NCBI GenBank assembly: GCA_029866005.1
Contig: JARXAE010000030.1
Span: forward strand, 1-64,000
DNA: 64,000 nucleotides
Direction of reading: 5' to 3'
Source of the DNA: Fimbriimonas sp.
GTDB taxonomy: Bacteria > Armatimonadota > Fimbriimonadia > Fimbriimonadales > Fimbriimonadaceae
The first letter of the stretch is position 1, and every line of letters starts with the position of its first letter. Both the position numbers and the translations under genes were made by a program. Positions 1 through 10,300 of this stretch are shown here, in pieces. The notes beneath the pieces are model-generated. The model made no database searches. It saw nothing but the letters and a program-made list of their open reading frames with translations, and was not told the DNA's origin.

Positions 1-385
1 TAGGTGGAGCTACTGGTTGCGTTGTGTTTTGATCATCAGGAGGCAATCCAGTGTTCTCCGCTGGTCGAGGAACAATCACGAACACGCCAGCTTCGTAGCG
101 GAATGTCGCATTGACCTGATTCAGCAGATTCTGAAGGACAAGCTCGAATCGCGCGTTCTTCAGGTTGATCGTCACAGTTCCCTGGACCTCTGGAAGAATG
201 CTATAGTTCGCGTCCACCTGCCGGAAGAGTGTTTTCAGCGCCTCACGAATGTCGGCCTGCTGATATTCAGCAGAGGCGATCACCTTGTCGAGGATGTTGT
301 CTTGCGCATGTGCGCTAGACACTCCACCAATTGTCATTGCTGCAAGTGCAGCGATCATCATCATGTTCCTCATTCGGGTTTTCAT
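1..385 (-). CDS. pilQ: Secretin N-terminal fragment, PilQ-like (runs off window)
   Basis: Only the first 128 residues lie in the window; the frame is open to base 1. The ATG at 383-385 has a GAGG ribosome site just upstream. A signal peptide (residues 1 to about 28, ending SSAHA-Q) is followed by a secretin STN/N0-type fold. This shows the helix pattern DIREALKTLFRQVDANYSI, a TVTINLKN strand and a FELVLQNLL helix, and then a Pro/Gln/Asn-rich linker from about residue 115. Secretins form the outer-membrane gated ring through which pili or pseudopili pass. It is the last gene after pilM-N-O-P, separated from pilP by 54 bases, which is the classical pilQ position. A T2SS GspD cannot be excluded from the fragment alone, but the pilMNOP context argues for PilQ. 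Confidence 0.8.
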   Translation of the reverse strand, partial: MKTRMRNMMMIAALAAMTIGGVSSAHAQDNILDKVIASAEYQQADIREALKTLFRQVDANYSILPEVQGTVTINLKNARFELVLQNLLNQVNATFRYEAGVFVIVPRPAENTGLPPDDQNTTQPVAPP

Positions 386-439
386 GTTTTCCTCAGTTTT
401 ATGGACGTTCCTAATCTTGATTCGATATCGTTTTGTTCG

Positions 440-1147
440 TTATTTGTCGGCACCAGCTGCACCACCGCCACCAGGCAAGTTACTAGGTCTTCCGCCAGTA
501 GGCCCACCTCCGCCAGGTACTCCCCCACCGGATGGAGCTCCACCCATTCCGGGAGGGGCGACTTCAAGTCTGACAATAACTTCGTTCGGTTGAATGTTAC
601 CGCTTCTTCGGAGCGTGACCCCATCTCGGTCAATAGCGACGACAACCCAGTTTGTATCTGGAATCGTTGTTCCTGGACGAATAATGGTTGAACGACCATT
701 TTCTTCCAGGATGGCGTACACAGCGTCGCCGATAACGATACCGGAAATTCTGCGGTACGGCTGCTCCTCTTGAGCAACGAATACATCATCCTTGTCCTCC
801 GGTAGCTCAAATGAATTTGGAAAGTGACCAGATTCCGAAAGAAACCTCTCGGAAGCCTGCAATTCATCAAATCTAATTTCTTCACCGGACAAAGCAAATG
901 GATTACCTCTCGCTCCAAACCGGGCAGTCGATGCGATAAGCCCTTTCATCCGATCAGGACTCATGGACTTGGATACATCTTTATCTACTCCAGCGAGGGC
1001 ATTTGGCTTCACTTCCTGAACCTTTTTGATGGTGGTCGGCTGTGGATCTTCAAGATTAGCCGTAAGGTCAGCACAACCGGCTATACCCACCGCTAAACTT
1101 AGTACCAATCCGAACTGGAGAGATACGACTGAATTTTTTTCTCTCAT
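440..1147 (-). CDS. pilP: PilP-like pilus alignment lipoprotein
   Basis: 235 aa. It has an N-terminal lipoprotein signal with lipobox VGIAGC (Cys25) and a disordered middle. The compact beta domain (about residues 128-192, RRISGIVIGD ... YAILEENG ... IIRPGTTIP ... VVVAIDRDGVTLRR) matches the PilP C-terminal domain, which contacts the secretin N0 domain. In the family PilP joins PilN/PilO and links the inner-membrane platform to PilQ. After the domain comes an unusual tail of about 40 residues, almost entirely Gly, Pro, Ala and Ser, ending GGAAGADK. The ATG overlaps the pilO stop in a TAATG junction, so translation is probably coupled. Identification rests on the domain pattern, lipobox and gene order; sequence identity to characterised PilP looks low. 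Confidence 0.8.
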   Translation of the reverse strand: MREKNSVVSLQFGLVLSLAVGIAGCADLTANLEDPQPTTIKKVQEVKPNALAGVDKDVSKSMSPDRMKGLIASTARFGARGNPFALSGEEIRFDELQASERFLSESGHFPNSFELPEDKDDVFVAQEEQPYRRISGIVIGDAVYAILEENGRSTIIRPGTTIPDTNWVVVAIDRDGVTLRRSGNIQPNEVIVRLEVAPPGMGGAPSGGGVPGGGGPTGGRPSNLPGGGGAAGADK

Positions 1148-1962
1148 TATTTATCTCCTCCTGCGGCACCGCTTGAAGCGCCGCTCGCAGCAAATGCCGG
1201 GGCAGCCGGGGCACCTCCGCTCGGACCCCCGAATGGAGATCCCCCTCCGGCAGCGGGTGCCGAGGCCCCACCACCGTCTGGCACTGGACCATAAATGCCG
1301 TCGTAGCGAATGTAGCCTACTAGGGATAGGTCATAAGTTCCCGTAAGCCTAGGAGCTGTTCCGCTCAGAGCCAAATTGTGGGCGACTGCCAAGTAACGTG
1401 GCATTCCTGCCCAAGATCGAACGTTGAGAAGTATTTCCTCGTACGTACCTTGAACCGTCACCTGCCCCAGATCATAGATCACTACTGGGAACGGAGCAGA
1501 CGGATAGTTGAAGTAGCTTGCCAAGACGCCGTTCGGCGCGTCTTGATCCGTCACACCAGGAATTCGAGGCCCACTGATGACTTTCACGCCACCCTTTTTC
1601 AACTGAGTATTCAAAGCAGTTTGAACACTATCTCTGAATTTCTTAGTGTCTAAAAGCAACTGGTACTGATTGACATTTAAGTTAATGCCACCCTGAGCAA
1701 CACCTTCAAGCGGAGTTTTTGTCTCTACGTAGGGGAGCCAGCCAGCTTGTGCGACCTGGATCGCCTTTGCTGCATTTTCTTTCTTCTTCACTGCAGCGGT
1801 GACCTTATTGGTCTCAGTGACATATGCGTTGTAGACCGTCACCCTGTTTTGAATCGTTTCCTGGTTAGGCGCCCAGAAACGGAAGTAACCAGCAGCTAAC
1901 ACAATGAACGAGAAGGACAAGAACATCAACCAAATTGTTCGAGCATAAAGTGATTTAAGCAT
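1147..1962 (-). CDS. pilO: PilO-like inner-membrane alignment protein
   Basis: 271 aa. One transmembrane segment near the N terminus (about residues 10-28, IWLMFLSFSFIVLAAGYF) is followed by a coiled-coil stretch (about 35-70, Lys/Asn/Thr-rich) and an alpha/beta ferredoxin-like periplasmic region. This is the PilO layout. A C-terminal tail from about residue 228 is Gly/Ala/Pro/Ser-rich (GGGSPFGGPSGGAPAAPAF), which standard PilO lacks. In the family PilO heterodimerises with PilN and contacts PilP. The pilN stop is two bases upstream, and a GGAGG site lies in the last pilN codons. The next gene, pilP, overlaps by one base. The call depends mainly on architecture and on its place between pilN and pilP. 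Confidence 0.8.
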   Translation of the reverse strand: MLKSLYARTIWLMFLSFSFIVLAAGYFRFWAPNQETIQNRVTVYNAYVTETNKVTAAVKKKENAAKAIQVAQAGWLPYVETKTPLEGVAQGGINLNVNQYQLLLDTKKFRDSVQTALNTQLKKGGVKVISGPRIPGVTDQDAPNGVLASYFNYPSAPFPVVIYDLGQVTVQGTYEEILLNVRSWAGMPRYLAVAHNLALSGTAPRLTGTYDLSLVGYIRYDGIYGPVPDGGGASAPAAGGGSPFGGPSGGAPAAPAFAASGASSGAAGGDK

Positions 1963-1964
1963 GA

Positions 1965-2822
1965 TTAATCCTGACCTCCTGGCAATGGCTGACCGCCCTG
2001 GGCCGCCCCAGGAGCTACTGCCGCACCTGCCGCGGTGATCCCCGTCGCTCCCCCGAGCGTCGTAATGGTGGCCCGAGGATTCGGCACTCGCAGATCCTTA
2101 GGAACCGTCACAACCACAGAAATGAGTGACTCACCCGGTCGAATCGTCTTAACCGTCCCTGGCTCAGTAACCCCAAAGTTGCCGGAGTTCAAGTATCCAG
2201 TTGGAAGTGACTGATCGGTGAAGTACTGAAGTCGATCAAGTGGATCATCTGGAATTGGCGCTTCGGACTCCTTTCGTGCCTTGCCAACTTGATCAATCTC
2301 GCTGAGAGCTGGAACCACCACATCCTCGGCTTGGAAGCCGGCTCTTGAGACTGAGGTAGAACCTGGGATTCGGAGCAATGCCAACATCAAATCGGCATAT
2401 TCCTGAGCATTTCGAACAGTTCCCGTCAAACTCAGTGTTGCCGTTTTATCGTCAACCGCCGAAGCAGACATCTGAGTGATGCGGAAGAAGGCTGGAATGT
2501 AGCCTTTAACTCCGTCATAAAAATCGGGGTACACACGGCTAGACGCAAGCATTGATTTCGCGAGCGCCGTGTTCACCACGACTTGCCGAACCTGCGGTGC
2601 AGACATCATCGTGTCAGCCTCAGTCGCAACTGCCACAACCTTGGTGTAGTTAGGCTTGATTTCCTCAATCTTTTCGGTGACCTTGGTCAGCTGATCTCCA
2701 GAAATTTTCGCCATTGCGAAGGCCGCTAACAGCGAACCTATGAAAACCAGCGATCCACCGAACAAGGCGAATTTCGCCCTTCCTGACGTGTCGACTGTCT
2801 TTGGTAAAAGATTAAGCTTCAC
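1965..2822 (-). CDS. pilN: PilN-like inner-membrane alignment protein
   Basis: 285 aa. It opens with MKLNLLPK, the short cytoplasmic motif (usually INLLP) by which PilN docks into PilM. One transmembrane helix follows (about residues 18-38, FALFGGSLVFIGSLLAAFAM), then a coiled coil and a periplasmic alpha/beta domain. The domain contains a clear fimbrial-assembly segment (ATLSLTGTVRNAQEYADLML, about 148-167). PilN couples the PilM ring in the cytoplasm to PilO and PilP in the periplasm. It is longer than the usual 180-220 aa because of added C-terminal sequence that ends in an Ala/Gly/Pro/Gln-rich tail. It lies nine bases downstream of pilM and two bases upstream of pilO, in one transcription unit. 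Confidence 0.85.
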   Translation of the reverse strand: MKLNLLPKTVDTSGRAKFALFGGSLVFIGSLLAAFAMAKISGDQLTKVTEKIEEIKPNYTKVVAVATEADTMMSAPQVRQVVVNTALAKSMLASSRVYPDFYDGVKGYIPAFFRITQMSASAVDDKTATLSLTGTVRNAQEYADLMLALLRIPGSTSVSRAGFQAEDVVVPALSEIDQVGKARKESEAPIPDDPLDRLQYFTDQSLPTGYLNSGNFGVTEPGTVKTIRPGESLISVVVTVPKDLRVPNPRATITTLGGATGITAAGAAVAPGAAQGGQPLPGGQD

Positions 2823-2831
2823 TGATTCCCC

Positions 2832-4169
2832 TTAATAAGCAATATGCAGTCCGTTTCCAATCGCAACCGCGAGCTCCTGGCGGTGCTCGTTCAGGTAGTC
2901 CATGCCAACTTTTTTGGAGGCGAACCCGAGGCCGTTGAAAGCGTCGTACATTTCAACCGGAGTGTTGAGCGATCTGCTCAAGTAGCCAGATAAGCCTCGC
3001 AACTTGGAACCACCACCACACAACACAACTCGGGATACATTACCCCCTCGACTTGCATAATAGTCGATAGAACGCTGAAGTTCTCCGACTAAATCTTCGA
3101 GAATTCCTTGCACCGCACCAAAGTCTTCATCGGAAGAGTGCGCAGCGACTGGCATCATCAAGTTGTCAGAGACAAATGCTGGCTCAGGCGCAGGGCTTGA
3201 AGAAAAGGGATCATTCGCGTAAGTTGGCGCAGTCGACTCAGCTGGCTGATCTATTGGCAATCCGGTAATCGGGTCAATTGCCAGCTCATCCATCGGACTC
3301 ATGGACGCGGTCGCATTGGAAACTGGATCTGCAGCCGAATAGGCATCCACCGCAAAACCACCGTCAAACGCTTGAGTGGCATTTCCAAATGGATTACCAA
3401 ACCCTTGGTTGGCCGCCACTTCCTCGGAGATCGCAAACCGACCAACTTTATAGTCTTCAGCTTCTTGGATTCCGATTTGTTTTGCATCAGCAATCGCTCT
3501 CGTCACCATCTCCCCTCCACCGGGAACTGGTCGAGGCAACACCAAATTGCCTTGGTCGTAAATGTTGATCGACGTCGTTGAGTGACCGATGTCGACGATA
3601 CAGACCCCGTTTTCACCTGCCCATTGCGGGTAGCTACTCTTCATGGAGCGCGCAAGTCCCAGCGGCTCGACATCAATCGCGTATGGCTTCTTTCCTGCCT
3701 TCTTAATGCAGTCAACAATCGTATCAATCGCCGACTGAGGCGCCATTGCCATCACAACGTCCATTTCTGCGGAGTTTGGATCGCCGCCCTCAACAACTTT
3801 GTAGTCCGACTGGATTGTCGTTTCTGCAAACGGAATGTTTTTGCTAATCTCCCATTCCATGTGCGATTGAAGCTCTTTGTCAACATCCATTCTTGGGACG
3901 GGGATAACCCGAACCAGCACGGACTGCTGACCAGCGATCGTTACAACAGCTGACGTGCTTGATGCACCAGATGCCTTGAGGACTTCTGCTAGCGCTTTGC
4001 CGACCTCGTCACTGTTGTAGACGCCGCTATAGTCAACGGCTCCTTCTGGAGTCGCTACGACGCCGATTGCGGTCACGGTCGCACTGTTGCCCGAAGTCTT
4101 AACTTCCGCAACTTTGATGCTGTGACTTCCGATGTCGATTCCAAGCACGCTACTGAGCTTTTTTGCCAT
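2832..4169 (-). CDS. pilM: PilM, actin-like pilus assembly ATPase
   Basis: 445 aa. It is an actin/FtsA-fold cytoplasmic protein. The phosphate-1 motif GIDIGSHSIKVAEVK is at residues 10-24, the central motif CIVDIGHSTTSINIY at 190-204, PGGGEMVTRAI at 216-226 and the adenosine-loop motif VVLCGGGSKLRGL at 381-393. In T4P systems PilM forms a ring under the platform and binds the PilN N terminus, which is intact in the next gene. The protein is about 90 residues longer than typical PilM. The excess is an acidic, Pro/Ser/Ala-rich, probably disordered insert at about residues 244-348, inside the actin core just before the final helix and phosphate-2 segment. It is the first gene of the pilMNOPQ unit and has its own promoter at 4201-4230. 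Confidence 0.93.
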   Translation of the reverse strand: MAKKLSSVLGIDIGSHSIKVAEVKTSGNSATVTAIGVVATPEGAVDYSGVYNSDEVGKALAEVLKASGASSTSAVVTIAGQQSVLVRVIPVPRMDVDKELQSHMEWEISKNIPFAETTIQSDYKVVEGGDPNSAEMDVVMAMAPQSAIDTIVDCIKKAGKKPYAIDVEPLGLARSMKSSYPQWAGENGVCIVDIGHSTTSINIYDQGNLVLPRPVPGGGEMVTRAIADAKQIGIQEAEDYKVGRFAISEEVAANQGFGNPFGNATQAFDGGFAVDAYSAADPVSNATASMSPMDELAIDPITGLPIDQPAESTAPTYANDPFSSSPAPEPAFVSDNLMMPVAAHSSDEDFGAVQGILEDLVGELQRSIDYYASRGGNVSRVVLCGGGSKLRGLSGYLSRSLNTPVEMYDAFNGLGFASKKVGMDYLNEHRQELAVAIGNGLHIAY

Positions 4170-4200
4170 AAACTAGCACCTACCACTACGGGGGCGGTTC

Positions 4201-4230
4201 ATCTTATCACCCTGATGCCAGAGTTGTCAA
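4201..4230 (-). promoter_or_regulatory. Sigma70-type promoter of pilMNOPQ
   Basis: On the minus strand, TTGACA (plus positions 4225-4230) is followed after 18 bases by TAAGAT (4201-4206). The -35 is a perfect consensus match. The predicted transcript would start near 4194 and leave about 25 bases of leader before the pilM ATG at 4169. A terminator-like hairpin lies just upstream, so this promoter probably starts an independent unit. It is predicted from sequence only. Confidence 0.7.
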
Positions 4231-4287
4231 CGACCTTTCGATCCCTTATTCATTTGATTGTACATGGACGTGGGCAAGTTACAGCAA

Positions 4288-4321
4288 AACGCCCTCAGAT
4301 TTCATGAAATCTGAGGGCGTT
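4288..4321 (-). terminator. Rho-independent terminator after the giant tip-protein genes
   Basis: A perfect 17+17 base inverted repeat is centred at 4304/4305. On the minus strand it ends GAGGGCGTT followed by further T residues (GCGTTTTG). It lies 16 bases after the stop of the 2370-aa gene and before the pilM promoter, so it separates the two halves of the pilus locus. Confidence 0.75.
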
Positions 4322-4336
4322 TATTTGGATTTGGGG

Positions 4337-7300
4337 TCAGTTTGGCAGGTGAGGAGTGGTCTTTCTCGCCATCGTCTGGAAGAACAGGCTCGGTGCTCCC
4401 TTGCGCATGCTCGACCAGATCATCCAGATGATCTCTCTGCGATTTAATGCATCTCCCATTGGATCAATGAAGAGTGACATGTTAGCTTCGTTCAGGGCGC
4501 TTTCCATAGGCACGAACTCCTCGACCGTTTCACCGATGAGTGAGACTGGCCTGGTGACATCGATCGCCGTTGCGCCTGAACCGATCTGAATTCGCACCAG
4601 TCGATTGTCATCGAAGTGGGTGAAGTAGATTCGACCGGCAGCAGCATCAAGCTGATACGAACCAGTATTGCCGCTTACGGTCATTGGTTCTCCCAACGTT
4701 CCGTTGCTGTTCACAAGAACGGCCCTACCGAGGCGCACACCGTATCGGAAACTTGTCATGACTGGACGCGACGTCTGACCACCAGAGACGGCGCCGCGAA
4801 CAGCCGTGAGGATGAACCGGTCGGCGAGCGTGTTGACACTTCCGTTTGGTTCAACGCCGCCACTGGGTGTAAACCAAAGCGCAGGGGTGACCGCAGTGTT
4901 CCCGGGTGAGAGGCGTCCATCAAAGAGCATTGAGGGTGCACTGTATCCAGAAGAGCTGGCACCAGTCAATCTGAGTTGCGTGGGAACGTAGCTCAGAACC
5001 ATTTGTGTCGACTTTGGCAACTGGGAGCTCGTGAACCTGATCAGGCCAAGCGCAGGATCGATCGTGACCCGCCCTCCGAAGATAGTTGGGTAACTGAGAA
5101 GACCAGTTTCTCGATCAAGCGTCTGGACTGGTGTATCCGTAGGGATACCTGTCGCGTCGGCAAACACCGAAACTCCAGCGGCACTGCGAAGCGTAAAGGT
5201 TCCTGCCCAGTTCGTGCCTCGAGCCCGGAAGCCGTTGAACTTGCTGTCAAACGTGATCGACTCCACTAGACTTCCTCCCACTGTGTTCGGTTGTCCGAAG
5301 TAGGTGGGAACGTTGGTCTGCACAGCCAGGGTGACCGGATCAAGGAGGTACTTGGTCGTAAGGACCTCAGTGACTCCGCTTCCTCTGAGTCTGCCGGTAA
5401 ACGTGAGCACAAGGTCCGTTTCGCCGGTTGAACGTCGTTGAAGCACAGCGGCAGGATCCGATACCGACTCAAAGCCCTTCCCGAATCGCAATTGCGTGGG
5501 TACCGCAAACGTTCCGCCGAGGGTGTAAACCACTTGATAGATGCTTGAGGTGCCATTGCTAGATCCTGCGTAGAACACACTGACCGCGTTTCCGTTTTGA
5601 ACAACGGACGGACGTCCCTTGATCATCATCGGATCAGCATCTAGAACAACTGGAGTTCCTGCGGTTCCATCCAGTGCGACCTCGGAAATCATCAGTCGAC
5701 TGTCTAATATCGGCCCAGACGCCGTCTGTCGTTTCGTTTCACCGATCATGGCAAGCGCCAGCCTGTTCATCGGAGCTCCGTTCAAAGACCTGTCTCCTCC
5801 CGAGGGGAAGGTCGGATGAGAGATTCGATTCTCGGTGGCAATTATCGTTCCGCCGATTGAGGCACCGCCGGTCGGTACACCTGTTGTGAGCGTCGCAGGG
5901 AATGTTGCATTCGTGATGAAAGAAGGCAGAATATTGCCCGTAAAGTCCGTCCAGCGGCGATTGGCGGGATCAGCAGGCGTGAACTTGTTGAGGTCACGGA
6001 GCCACGAATCTTCTCCTCGGCCGTCTGGAGCCCCAAGACCTGCACCCTGGATGCGTGAAAGGTAGACACCAAAATTCTTTGAATTAGGGTCAGGGTTTCC
6101 AAACGCCGGGTAGAGGGATGGGCGGTTCGATGCAAACGCCATCATCAAGGTTCCGTTGGTTCGACGCACGCCACTCGGCTGGATGTCCGACCATTGGGCA
6201 GGGGCGAGGGAGTTAACGGGTGTCGCACCGCTCACAAATGTGTCAGTGAACTTGCTGGATCCGCCAGTTAGCTGAGTCTCCTTGATCGTAAAGCTCACCT
6301 GGAAAGTTGGATCGCTAAAGGCTTCGAACAAGTTCATGCTTCCGGAGGCAGTGTAGCCAAGGGAAATGCTTTCATCGTTAAAGCCACCGATACCACTTTG
6401 CCCAAGGTCTTCAATCAACCGCATCGTCTGCGAGTATCGCCCCACAGGTGTTCCGATGGGAGGCGTCACGCCGATGCGTGCGTCTCTGCTCAGAGTTCCG
6501 AGCATCGGCTGAAGCAGTCCACCTGATCCGGGAAGGTTCGGGTTGATGCGCGAACTTGGATTCACCTTGAGTTCTCGACCACGCTTGTCACCAACTCGCG
6601 GCTTTTGAACAACAACGTAGTTGAGACCACTTGCGCCAAGCTGAGGAGCAAAGCGAGTGTCGAGATCACTGTGAACATCAGTTGCAGAGTCGAGCCACAC
6701 TTGGTCGTTATTGCCGAGTGAAAGGAGCTGCCATGGCCAGTATTGGGTGATCGCAGCACCAGCGACCTCGGCAGTACCCTTAGCAAGGCGAACGTTGAGC
6801 AAGTTCACATTCCCTTCGTTGTAGGCAACGAAAGGTTTGAACATGTCTGTGTATTCGACCGCTGAAGGGTTGAACACTGAGGCAAGGTTGAGGGTTCGGT
6901 ACGGCGCAATAGGTCCGTAGGCTAGCCGCGTGTCGTAACCTGCTCCCGCTGCCAACGATCCAAGTTCAACGTTCGGCGTACCGATGACGATCTTGGTGTC
7001 TGGCGCAACGGCCGTGGCGAGATTGAATGACCGGTTCGCCTCCCTTGATGATCCCCCAAACTGGTTGTTATTGTCACTATCGATGAAGACAGTGAATCGA
7101 CCGGCGTACCCGGCAGACCAACTTGTGGTGTTGCCATACTGGTTTGCCAAGGAGTTTCCGCCGAGGTTAGTCGGTTGATACTTAGGTACCTCAACTTGGA
7201 ATTCGAATACGGTTGGGATCAAGGCTCGTGCAGAGGCAGTCGATTCGTCTACCGGGTTACCAGAGACATCTCTCGGCCCTCGGAGCGTGACTCCGTTGAA

Positions 7301-10300
7301 CACGGGATTCTCCACGTTTCCGTTAGGATCCTTTCGGACCCGAACGTTTTCGCGCCGGACATCAGGATAGTCAAGGCTATCGTTGGGGAACTTGATGGGT
7401 AGATCTTCGAAATTAGCGAAGAGCCCGACGATTGATGCAGGCATCGAGCCAAACGGTTTTAGTACCGATCCAGAGCCACCTTGCCATCGAAGGTCTCTTC
7501 GATCAACTCGTACTCCGTCGAGACCCCGTCCTTCACCGCGCTGCAACGTGATAAGGCTGCGGTCGGTAACTTCAATACTGACCTTTTTAGAACCACCGTG
7601 GGATGCGATTCCGACTGAAGAGCCAAACTGAGCTCCGTTCACCAATCCGATGCCAGTAACGTTAAGGTTCCTTGAACCGTTGGCCAAAGCATCTTCGCGA
7701 GTTGGGTCAATCGTGTAACCAAGTTGGTCAAAGTTTGTTGAAGCGACGCGAATAGCAAGAGGATTCGCAACTTGGTAGTCCAAGTTGGTGACCGCTGGGT
7801 TGAGGCTGATCGCCTGCATCGTTCCATTTCGGTTCGTCGCACTTGTTCTCAGTTGGATACGAATTGAACCCGGCCCCGGAACTTGGGACGTGTTACCACC
7901 AGCTGTGAGCGGGATTTGGTAAATCGCATAACCACCGTCACCGTCAAGTTCCGTTTTGTCAGCGAACAGCCTTGCTTCCGCGGCAATTGGTCGACCTGGG
8001 CGACCTTCGGAGGTCACGGTCGCTTCAACGATTGGAGGCGGAACGTCATTTCCGTTGGTATCTTGGGTTCTGACTGGGAAGTTGTAGACGACCAAGTAGA
8101 TTGTCTCGCCCCACTCAAATGCTTCACCGTGCGTGCTTCGGAACGGCGGCAACACTTTGCCATAAGGCTTCGTGTAAGGCGCGGCCGTATCGATCACGCT
8201 CGCAAAATTTTCGACGCCCTTTGCTCCACCAGGAATTGACTTTCGCAGCCGGATATAGCCTTCCCGACTCAAGAACGCGCACTCTGCATTTCGATAATCC
8301 TCATAGAGCGGATCGCGATTATTATCCGGTACGAATTCGGAGCCTGGAGGAATGAATCCGATTGGGAGTGTTCCACCCGGGTTGACGAAGTCAGACCAGG
8401 CAAAGAGGAATCCGTTAGCGGACGCTCCAAAGAGCCACTTGTTGGAAACTGTCATCGATGAATGAACTGCGTCATTCATGTTGTAGCCCCATGCGCTACG
8501 GTTTCCGAACCGCGTTTCCTCACCGAGTCTACAGAAGAGAGCTGAGAATCGCCCGCTAGCAGTTGGCACGAAGATCACTGGGAAGTCAGCAAGTGCACCC
8601 GCTCCCGCATCCTCGGTTCTAATGTTTGAATAGATAATGGAACCGACGCCTCCCGATTGGAGTTCATTAGTGCGCCATTGAACAGCACCAGTATCTGCAT
8701 TGATTCCGTAAACGTAGCCATTTTCGTTCATGGCGAAAAGCATGCTTGGAGTCGTGAGTGCAGTCACCGACCCAGGAAGGCTTGTGATTTCGGCTTGGGA
8801 GACATAGGCCATTCCCGAGTACCAATCAAGTCGATTCGGAACAGTGGCTGTCACCGTATCTGTGCCGTTCACCCAGTTAGGTAGACCGGTATCAACATTC
8901 ATCGAAACTAAGGTGCCAGGGTTGTCATCCAGCATCTCCGTTCCGAAGAACAGCCGATTGTTAGCGGCATCATAAACCGGCGCGCCAGAGATGGCACCGA
9001 GCGTTTCTGATGTCGCCGACGGATACTGCCAAAGCACAGTGGTCTTCAACTCATTGTTTCCTGCGTAGTTAAAGTCACCTGCAGCATCAAGGCAGTACAT
9101 ACGCCCCTGCTCGGTTCCAACAAATACAACCGGACGAACTACTCCACCAACAGTGGCGGTGGCCTGAACCACGGAGGTGATAGCTCCAAGCCTCGTCGTT
9201 TGTTCAACGGCAGCAGGGAATGTCTCTGGGTAAGTCCAGCTTCGGAAGGTTGTTCCATGAATATTGGCCGCGTTGTTAAAGTCACCTCGGCCCTCCATAG
9301 CAATGCTGAACACTCGTCCGTTGGTGCTGCCGATGACCAGGAAGTCTCGCTGCACCACGGTGGGAAGAGGCAATGTCGGTTGCGTCACGTTGAGTCGATG
9401 GACAACCGCGGTGCTCAGATCAAAGTTTGCCGGCATGGCTGCGCTGAGCGTGTCTGCTTCGCCATCAAACTTTTGGAAGGTTCCAGAAATGTTTGGATCC
9501 GTAGCATCTTGACCTTGCTCAAGGTTTGGATCAAGTGCTGTGGTTCTTTCGCTCGGATAAGTCCAGTAGCACGTGGTGGTTCCGTCTCCGTTTCCTGCCG
9601 CATTGAGACAGTGAATCCTTCCCTGCTCATCGGCAGCAATGACGACGTTGGTCTCAACCGGTGCTCCAGCAGGTGTGAGTCGCACAAATGCTCTGGTGTG
9701 AACGGGTGTCGACTTGAACTCAGACGTTGCAGAGCCTACGAATCGGAATTGGTCAACATAGATTGACTTTCCTAGATCTCCAGGAAGGTCCGATCGATTC
9801 TCCATCACTACCGTGATAGGGAGTGCCGTGGAATGGGCATATCGTTTGTCGCCAATTCTTACCCAACCAGCAGGACCAGCAAGGTTGATCGGAAATCGAC
9901 CTTGCGAGACGCCACCAATGAAGACTTCGTACTGTGCCTGTTGAGCGTAAGCAACCGCTGGCAAAGCAACGTCGCCACCGACATACATTTGGATCTCGTA
10001 AGAACCATCTGGAATATCCGTCGACGGAGCAACCGTCACTGATTCATCCGCGGCAACGTTATTTACCGAAGGGCATTTGAGATAAGTTCCGCCTCGAGCC
10101 AGCGGATTGTCCGTGTCCGCCGCAAAGCCACCTGTTGGCGTGAAGTTAGCGCCATTCTCATCCAGAGCAATGGTCCTAGAACTGGTCTCTAGAGGGCTGT
10201 ACTTCCACCTAACGTTTCCGGTGTTAAAGTCGTAGCTCGTCAGAACTCCCTTTGCGACAGTGAAAGGCTTTACCTTGTACTGTCCAACGGCAGGGATAGT

